64,000 bases of DNA. It comes from Anoplopoma fimbria (lineage: Eukaryota; Chordata; Actinopteri; Perciformes; Anoplopomatidae). The notes under the pieces were generated by a model. That model was not told where the DNA came from, did not search any database, and saw only the letters and a list, made by a program, of their open reading frames with translations. The stretch covers positions 7,431,476 to 7,495,475 of the forward strand of contig NC_072467.1 of assembly GCF_027596085.1 (NCBI RefSeq), read 5' to 3'. The position numbers and the translations under genes were made by a program. This document shows, piece after piece, positions 56,880 to 64,000 of the stretch; within the stretch, counting starts at the first letter, position 1; each line of letters starts with the position of its first letter.

Positions 56880-58772
56880 TTCTGCTCATACCCGAGAAGA
56901 GTTGACTCTCCGATGAGTCGCATATCAGCGCTACTTTTGGACGTGGAGTGTTTTGTATCACATACAATGTAAAAATAATAATAATTCCATGGAGCAAGGA
57001 AAAGATGACTATTTTTCACATCTACCACAAACTCATTTTTTGGTTCAGAAAGTGAGACACACACCATTAAGCATGGCATGAGGGTTAGGGAAGCGACTTC
57101 ATGTGCAGATGCATGTTCACGCATTTGCACACATGCACAACAGTGTGCGTCAAAGCCGTAGGGGGTTGTCTCAGTGATTTAATTACTTGAAAACTCTAAC
57201 TTTTCATACTGGACGATCAACCAACTGTACTAACACACATATGCCTTCTTAAACGTGTGACAGCAATCCCAGCTGGATGCTACTATAGTGCCGCCATAGA
57301 TATTTAAAACATCAAACAGAGCTTAAGAAGTAAGCTGAATCTCCATGCAGTGGGGTTTGCCTGGTTGGATAAAAGCAAAAGCTGGCTGGATAAAGGTAGC
57401 CGTTCTGCATGTAAAGTAGCTGCCTGCTGTAAAGTCAACAAGTGTGAGCTGTCAAACCAATCAATCAGGAGAGTTTGAGTGACCTCGTGACAAAAAAAAC
57501 CACACACATAGCCGCAAAGCCTGTTGTGCTTCCATCAGAGGGATTAGAGGGGTGAGGCGCGGAAGCCTTAGAGGGTAAACATCTCTACATGTCTGCAGAA
57601 AGACTTTGATGGAAGGTGTCATGCTCCTTTAGCATCACACAGTCATACTAACAGATGGCCTGGCTCCAAGTGGTCCTTTACATTTATCTCCCGCCTCTGT
57701 ACGGTCACCTAAGTGCCCTGCACACTGACAGCGGCACTGCAATTACAGCTCATGCAATAACCATGATATATTTTCGTTGAGCAAACAAATCAGTTGGGAA
57801 AAAAAGTAAGACTCCTGATTTTAGATCTCTTAGATTTCTGTTGGGATGTTTTTTTCTTTTCTTTTTTTCTCCTGTGGAAAGACCTGATGCTAATGAAAAA
57901 CAGAAAGAGAGGGAAACGGATTTTGCTGGGTCAACAGATTTAAATCAGAGGAGAGCGGAGAGTCTAAGCAAGGATGTCTAATGTTTCAAATAGGAGTGGC
58001 GGAGAGGGGGAAACACGCCAAGGTTACATAGATTTTGCTAGTCCCTGTGTAAATATGCCTTATGTAAATTTTAATAGGTTTCCTCTGGGATTTAAAGACC
58101 TTTTTCGGTGTGGCCCCCTCCTGGCCCCCACTGTTGTCAAATAGCACTAATAGGGCAGCTTAGCTTCTCTAATTATTCAGACGCACATATCCTTGTGTAG
58201 CCCTGGAGAGGCCACAGGCTGTAAAGTCAGCTTTCTACTCGAGGCTGCTTGTGTATAATTGATTCTATTTTCTGGGTGACAGCGCTGCAATGCTCTGTCT
58301 GTGCTCTGGCTGCAACATGTGGAATGAAGCAAATGGGAAGTCATTTTATTTTTTCATCCTTAAACTCACCCTGTTATCCATTTGCTTCCCTGACTGCTAA
58401 ACTACATGTCAATTGACTTTTTTCTCAGTGAGTGCTGCTTCTGTCTCCGTCTCTCTCGAAGCCTTCAGTGCCACTATCCCTACTGTTGTCTCCTCTTCCC
58501 TCTGACCTCTCTATTTCTGCCTCTCCATCCCTCCATCTCTGTCTCGAGCTGCCAGATGCTGTTGATTTCTCTACTATCTGTCTTTAGTTTCCCTGAGCTC
58601 AGCTGTCGGCTGTCAGTTTCCTGTGCTATCTCTCTCTATCTCCTTTTTTGTTTTTGTTGTACTTGGTTGCATGTGTGTGTTGTATAGAGACACGCTTGAT
58701 TCAAACATCTTTTTTACAACCATGCTCACAGTCCCATTCGTTAATTGGCTGAAGAAGAGACAAAATGGCTGC

Positions 58773-58833
<61 letters not shown>

Positions 58834-58840
58834 TTCCTTC
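58773..58840. repeat. (CTTT)n-(CTTC)n microsatellite
   Basis: About 14 CTTT units grading into CTTC units; a pyrimidine tract of about 68 bases. Confidence 0.97.
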
Positions 58841-59353
58841 ATTAATTTGATTTCATCTGTTCCTTAATCCAAAACCAGAGACAGACTTCTGTAATGCATG
58901 GAGTAGTAGTCTTATCCACAAACTGGAAGTTTAAGAAAGCATTGTTTCCTGTACTTGAAACCGCTATAAAAAATTCACCACCAGCTAAATTAGAAGAAGA
59001 GAAGAACTCAAAACAAAGTACAGAGGTAGCTTGTTTCACTTAGCTTGGGCAGAGGAGCTTAATGGTTAGCTGAGGCAGAAGTCATGGGAACAAAGTGGCT
59101 ATTTGTCAGGCTAACTGCTGGGTCCTCCAGGCCCTATACTGGCTAATTCCTCTCATTCTTTTATATACTGTAATGAATGTATCGCGCTGTGTAGTGCTGC
59201 TAAACTATCAGCAATATGCAGTCATCACAGGTACTGGGATACTGACATTTTTGCTGATAACTGAGAACCAACATTTTTAACGGCCATTTCAGCTGATCGA
59301 CGGTACACCTGCAGTACCATGTGTCCTATCAAGTAGAAGAATTAGTAAACAGA

Positions 59354-59469
59354 GTGTGTGGTTGAGTACTTTAGTCACTTCAAGATTTATAAATATATAC
59401 ATATATATATATATAAATATATATATATATTTATAAATCCTAAAATGACTAAAGTACTCACCCACACAC
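59354..59469. repeat. Long AT-rich hairpin (inverted repeat)
   Basis: Arms of about 45 bp: left GTGTGTGGTTGAGTACTTTA continuing to TTTATAAATATATA; the reverse complement of the right arm reads GTGTGTGGGTGAGTACTTTA continuing to TTTATAAATATATA. Only a few mismatches, joined by an AT-repeat loop. It could be a small foldback/MITE element or a cruciform-prone site. Confidence 0.85.
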
Positions 59470-59554
59470 CTAGCCATCAATAAATTCTCAAATTCATTCT
59501 TAAAAAGGTATGATGAAAAATGTAATATTATAAGATATTATTGAAAGAATCCTG

Positions 59555-59700
59555 AGGCTCACCTGTCCTTGAGCAAGACACCAAACCCCAGAATTGTATG
59601 GTAGCGCTGCCATAAAAGAGCAATGTGTGTTTGTGTGTGAATGAGAGAGTGTAAAGGCTAAGCAAGTGCCATCTCAGTATATAGTTTAAGACTTTAACCT
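59555..59700. repeat. SINE-like fragment
   Basis: Shares CTTGAGCAAGACACC-AACCCC with the element at 61491-61725, followed by a GTGTGTGAATGAGAGAGTGTAAAG-like stretch typical of the same fish SINE group. Truncated. Confidence 0.5.
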
Positions 59701-61490
59701 GTACATAGGTACCATGAGCTGAAGAAGTCTGTAAACTTGCACATTGCACATTCCTAATGTAATCTTTTCGTCCATTTTTCCGCTGTTGTCAGTCTCTCTT
59801 TAGACAGAATTAGTGTGTCCTACCTTACTCTCATAACACTACAGAGGTAGTCCCAACAACTGTCCTACAGAATGCATAGACTTAAGCTAGCATAGTTACA
59901 AAGCAGCAGAGAACCTACAGCTCAGGCTTCCATTAATAAGAGCGGAGGAGAGGGACATGGAAGGAACCATTTGATGCCATCTGTCAAATATGAGGAGTGA
60001 GGCAAGAAAAGAGGAAAGAAAGACACAATAGGGGAAACAACAGGTGTCCTGGGAAAGAAGCTGAATAAGAAACCAACAAGTGATTGATAAAGATGTTTAA
60101 AAGAATATAGTGTACAGCTCAGTTCTAAACGGCACTGTAACCGATTTGCCTATTTTCCTCCGAACAGACATTTCCTCCACATAACCACATCTCTGTAAGC
60201 TTGTCTTACCATATCCCCATCTCTGCTGCTCTCTAATATCTCCTCTATCTCTCCCATCTGCTTGTTCTATCAACCGGACCCCCCCCCCTCTCTCCCCCTT
60301 TCTCAAAAATCTGGTGCAGCCTTCTGGGTTGCTGCTGGCAGCGAGGCACTGACAAATGGCCGCTCGGCACACCCACTGACGAGCAGTCGCACCAACTGAC
60401 ACTGTAAATCCCTTTTGGATAAGAAAAGTGAGGCGTGATGTTCCTGGCAAAGGCACACGGCGGTTTATACAATAGCACTCAGCTCACTCCCCCAGGGCAT
60501 ATAGAAGAGACAGCATTAGAGCTTGCGGTTGATACATCATAACATATACTATAGTGCGGTTTTACTGAGCTGTTATGCTGATATGTAAGAGGTGAACGAA
60601 AGATCACAAGAAACATGTTACCATCAAGTTATTCCCTGTGTGGCTCTGACAGGAATGTCATTGCATGAACAAATGATGTGAAATCTCTCCATTTGAATTT
60701 ATAGAGCGCATTTAGACAGCTGAATGCCTATCCCATCTTCCTCAGCCCATTAGTAGTTCAGGAACAAGGAATGTGGGATTAGTAGCTTGGTACTGCGAGG
60801 GAAAAAAAGGGGGGTTTTCAAAGGTACAGAGGTGATTATATGGGGAGAGATAATGAGAACTCATTTCACACAGAGAAGAGGAGCAAAAGCATAGAAGGCA
60901 AGGTTCATATGATCTAGATTCCAGCCTCATCAACTACTGTAATGAGGATTTGTATAATCTGCCATCTGTCCTACAATTACATGTCTTCTGTCATTCCAGG
61001 GATATAACATGAGGGGGGATGGATGTGGCTGCAGTGGGTATGTTGGAATGTGAGACAGAGAGAATCTCCTGCAACAAGCTGTCGATCTTTCTCCTAACAG
61101 TAATGAGAAGCCGGTGATAGAAATAGGGTTTTGCATAGACAGATAGAGGAAAGAAAGACTGACTGAAGGAACAGTGAGAAGAGACAAATATCACACTTCT
61201 TCTTCTGCGTCCTCCCCCGGTCTAGTCACTCTCAGGTTACTGTGAGATGACTGGGGGGTTGGAGAAGATCTAATTCCTTCTCCAGTCTTGTGACTGCATG
61301 GTGTTTCTGATTGGGGAGCCAGCTGTGACGACTGCTCCCACCTGAGTCATGTGTCTGTGTTTTGCCACAGTATCTTCCTCACTTCCCTCTTGACTGGTAA
61401 ATAATAGGCTGGCCACATCTCCAGTTTAGATTTTCACACTACATGAGCCAAAAAAACGTATGATTACTCGATAAACATCATTGCACGTTT

Positions 61491-61725
61491 GCACGGCTGT
61501 GGCACATGAGGTAGAGCGCTTGTCCCGTAACCACAAGGTTGGTGGTTCAAACCCCTCTACCGGCAACATGCCGAGGTGTCCTTGAGCAAGACACCTAACC
61601 CCAAGTTGCTCCCCGGGCGCTTCATTGCAGCCCACTGCTCCTCCGGGATGGGTTAAATGCAGAGAAATAATTTCCCCATTGTGGGACTAATAAAGGATTG
61701 ATTATTATTATTATTATTATTATAA
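61491..61725 (+). mobile_element. tRNA-derived SINE-like element
   Basis: tRNA-like head with possible A box (GGCACATGAGGTAGAG) and clear B box (GGTTCAAACCC), then a TGTCCTTGAGCAAGACACCT-containing body, and an (ATT)n tail. This is the usual layout of fish tRNA SINEs. It is not a tRNA gene: no cloverleaf continues past the B box. Confidence 0.7.
61701..61724. repeat. (ATT)n tail of a SINE-like element
   Basis: Eight ATT units at the 3' end of the element at 61491-61725; A/T-rich short tandem tails are usual for SINEs. Confidence 0.9.
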
Positions 61726-62640
61726 TACAACTGAGATGGTGTGCTCTCCTTGGCTTTAATGTGGAACAGTACACATGTAAAGAAATCATTAAAAGTCCCC
61801 CTGATATCAAAGTAATCCCTCTTACCATCACTTTCTTTCTGCTCCTGACTAGATAGAATTGTTCATTATGATCAAAATCCTCTCTGGATCCGTGTCGGCT
61901 TTTCTGCAAATGACTGTTTATCCCTTAATGACTGGCTACTGCTTGACTCTTAAAAAGTGGGCCAGCTCTCTCTGTCTCTCTGATCTCTAGCCACTGTCAG
62001 TATCCTCGACATTTCGGAGTCCTTGACAGAAAGAGGATGTCCTCTCTACAGCTGCACGTTTAGGCTAATCCACAGTCACCTCTGGATGAGTTTACTGGCT
62101 GGGAATCGTCATTAAGTCACCAGTAGTGGCTTACAACCACCCCCGTAAACAAAGGAAAGACTCACTGCACTACATTGCAGTGAATCAGTGCTTTTTAAAA
62201 CAAATCATTTTTAACCATCATTGTAAATCATGTGAAACACCAGGAGGGAGCGAGAACTAAGTAACATTCATCAGTGGTGCGCAGATTGATTTTGCAAGTA
62301 CAACTGAAGGGGGACACAGGGGCTGTCACAAGCAATCCCATGACAAATATTGTTATCGGTTTGGATAGTTGTAATTGCGTAACGCCTCTAGACAGGAAGC
62401 ACCTTAGCGAGAGAGAAAGAGTGTGTGGGAGGGAGAAAGAGAGAGAGAGCGCCACTGGTTTTACAGTCTAGTGAACACTCTCATTTCTGGTGAAAAAGCA
62501 ACTTAATTGATAAGATGACTTATATCCTTTTATTTGTCACGGTGGATATAGCTCTGACTCACGCAGCCCCATTGCGAGGCAGAGGAGAAACAAATAGTTA
62601 TAAAAACTTTATTTATATACTATATAAATACTTATATACT

Positions 62641-62697
62641 TCCTGTAAGTCGCTTTGGATAAAAGCGTCTGCTAAATGACTGTAATGTAATGTAATA
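62641..62697 (+). repeat. SINE/L2-type 3' tail
   Basis: GTAAGTCGCTTTGGATAAAA, then GCGTCTGCTAAATGACTGTA, then repeated TAATG. This is the tail shared by many fish V-SINE/L2-type retroposons. The body upstream is not recognised, so it is probably 5'-truncated. Confidence 0.75.
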
Positions 62698-64000
62698 TAG
62701 AACCTTTCAAAAACAGTTAAAAAGTACTTCACAATCGGTTAAAAGCTTAAAGATAAAAGTGAGCCTTAAGAAGAGATTTCGAGTAAAATACTGAGTTTGC
62801 CTAAATTTAAACATATCAAAGTCCGATCAGTTAAAATCATAGTACATAGTATAGGAGTAGCCCATGAGACTTGACCAAACAATGTATTATTTGGTGTCTA
62901 ACTTTAAAAGAATTTGGAAAGCACTTATTCACTTTGTGACTTTTCCTTTAAAACATTACAACACATTGCTATTTCTATAGATTGTCTATTTTTTTTACAA
63001 AAGTCATTAATCAGTAATACAGTTAAGATAAAGAAAAAAAGATATAGTTGTGTTGCGTTGCATGTCTAAATTTAGTGCTGGTGCTCCTTTCATTTTGATT
63101 CTGCACAACAGAGTTTTTGGTTGTGTGTCTTGCACTGTATGAATGCTGGATGACCTCTGCCACTCTGTGACAGCTGGCATATGGCACCACTCTACCTCCA
63201 CCAGCCTGAGTCTCTACGCCTCTGACGGTGCCAGCTCAGTAGCCCCTCAGACCTCTGCCATCTTGGCCGGACACCAGGAAAACAAGTTAGAGCTGGTAAT
63301 TAGGACAGATAGCTAGTGAGTAACGCAAAGGAAGAGCTGCTGCGCTCCACGACTTTTCTTAAGTTTGACTGAACAGAAGTCTGACATAAAAGAGGAAGAG
63401 ATGATTGAGGAAACAAGTTTATAGAGATAGTAGATTTATGTTAGATTTCCAGAATATTCACAGAAATTAAATGCCATGTTGCTTTAAGAGTGGGCTGGAA
63501 CTGAGTCAAAGAAATGGCAAGTTGACTTTAAAAGTGAGCTTTGATGCTAGTCACGCCTAATGTAAAATGTAGTTTGTGTGGATGTTGCAAAATTTATTTC
63601 TCTCTGATGCTGCTTGGCTTTTCCAAACCAAACCATAAATAAGAAATTCTGTTTAGTCAATGAAATCATCCCTTTTAAATGCAAATGTGCTGTGGTTTTA
63701 ACAGTTTTCACATACAAAATGATAAAACAGAAAGTTCAGAACATGATGTTCATAATAAAGAGTCTTGCTGTGCTCAGGCCATGAAACCTATTTACATTTG
63801 TGCAATTAGTCTACGTGGTCCAGATTCAGATAGCTTGTTTGGCTGCTGTCCTAGCGAGGCTGTTTCATATCAATGTGACTTCCTCGTTTTCTAAGTAGCA
63901 CCATTTTAAATTATGCCAAAATCATTGTCAACAATTAGATTCAGGGCCCAAAATATTCAGGCAACAGATGTTTCTAGGCCTGATAATTGAGAACAGATAT

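Larger units (their letters stand above)
56362..64000 (-). other. Upstream b4galnt4 intron or 5' region, no exon found
   Basis: No exon encoding the expected stem ending (WREE) or a signal anchor was found on the minus strand, so this is probably intron of b4galnt4 continuing past the window. Contents: CA array 56831-56877, (CTTT)n 58773-58830, AT hairpin 59354-59469, SINE-like pieces at about 59555-59700 and 61491-61725, and a SINE/L2-type tail at 62641-62697. The 57600-58350 stretch reads like conserved noncoding sequence. Confidence 0.5.

Noticed and set aside
60097..60456. 119-codon minus-strand ORF as the missing b4galnt4 5' exon
   Set aside because: It has no signal-anchor pattern and no WREE-type end, and its reading runs through simple C-rich sequence.
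61500..61560. tRNA gene
   Set aside because: A and B boxes are present but no complete cloverleaf or acceptor pairing; the downstream body and ATT tail show a SINE.

Overview
The window looks like nuclear DNA of a ray-finned fish, most likely a percomorph teleost. The evidence is two vertebrate genes split by canonical GT-AG introns, about a dozen very long (AC)n/(GT)n arrays, and several dispersed repeats whose wording matches high-copy percomorph families. There is no prokaryotic gene organisation. Both recognisable genes are on the minus strand, in head-to-tail order.

The main gene is b4galnt4 (beta-1,4-N-acetylgalactosaminyltransferase 4, the LacdiNAc synthase). Seventeen coding exons run from 56361 down to the stop codon at 10993, with matching splice phases at every junction I checked. 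They encode about 1174 residues: the PA14 region, a long fast-evolving acidic/basic linker carried by one 1570-base exon, and the catalytic glycosyltransferase domain with its CDLHIHFP and GGEDW motifs. The 5' exons (signal anchor and stem) were not found and probably lie beyond 64000. One exon (13519-13897) is one base out of frame in this assembly, probably from a lost base in a C-rich tract. Another exon (13235-13388) has its 5' splice site inside a TG microsatellite. The probable 3' UTR runs from 10992 to about 8860.

The second gene is abtb2 (ankyrin repeat and BTB domain protein 2). Only its first coding exon is present (4984-5875), with the 5' leader and a GC-box/CCAAT promoter region up to about 6600. 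The ankyrin and BTB exons lie past position 1, and 1-4983 is the start of its first intron. Between abtb2 and b4galnt4 (about 6600-8860) I see no gene.

The rest is intron or upstream sequence. It carries (a) long AC/GT microsatellites and a (CTTT)n array; (b) dispersed elements: two tRNA-SINE-like copies, a SINE/L2-type 3' tail, two or three MITE-like elements with terminal inverted repeats, several high-copy teleost repeats, and two inverted copies of a repeat family that holds a 173-codon ORF; (c) an AT-rich hairpin of about 116 bp; and (d) stretches that read like conserved noncoding elements. I found no RNA gene that I would call functional, no CRISPR array and no viral gene. Nothing here clearly amounts to a new biological system. 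The best leads are the frame break, the microsatellite splice donor, the ORF-bearing repeat pair and the hairpin.
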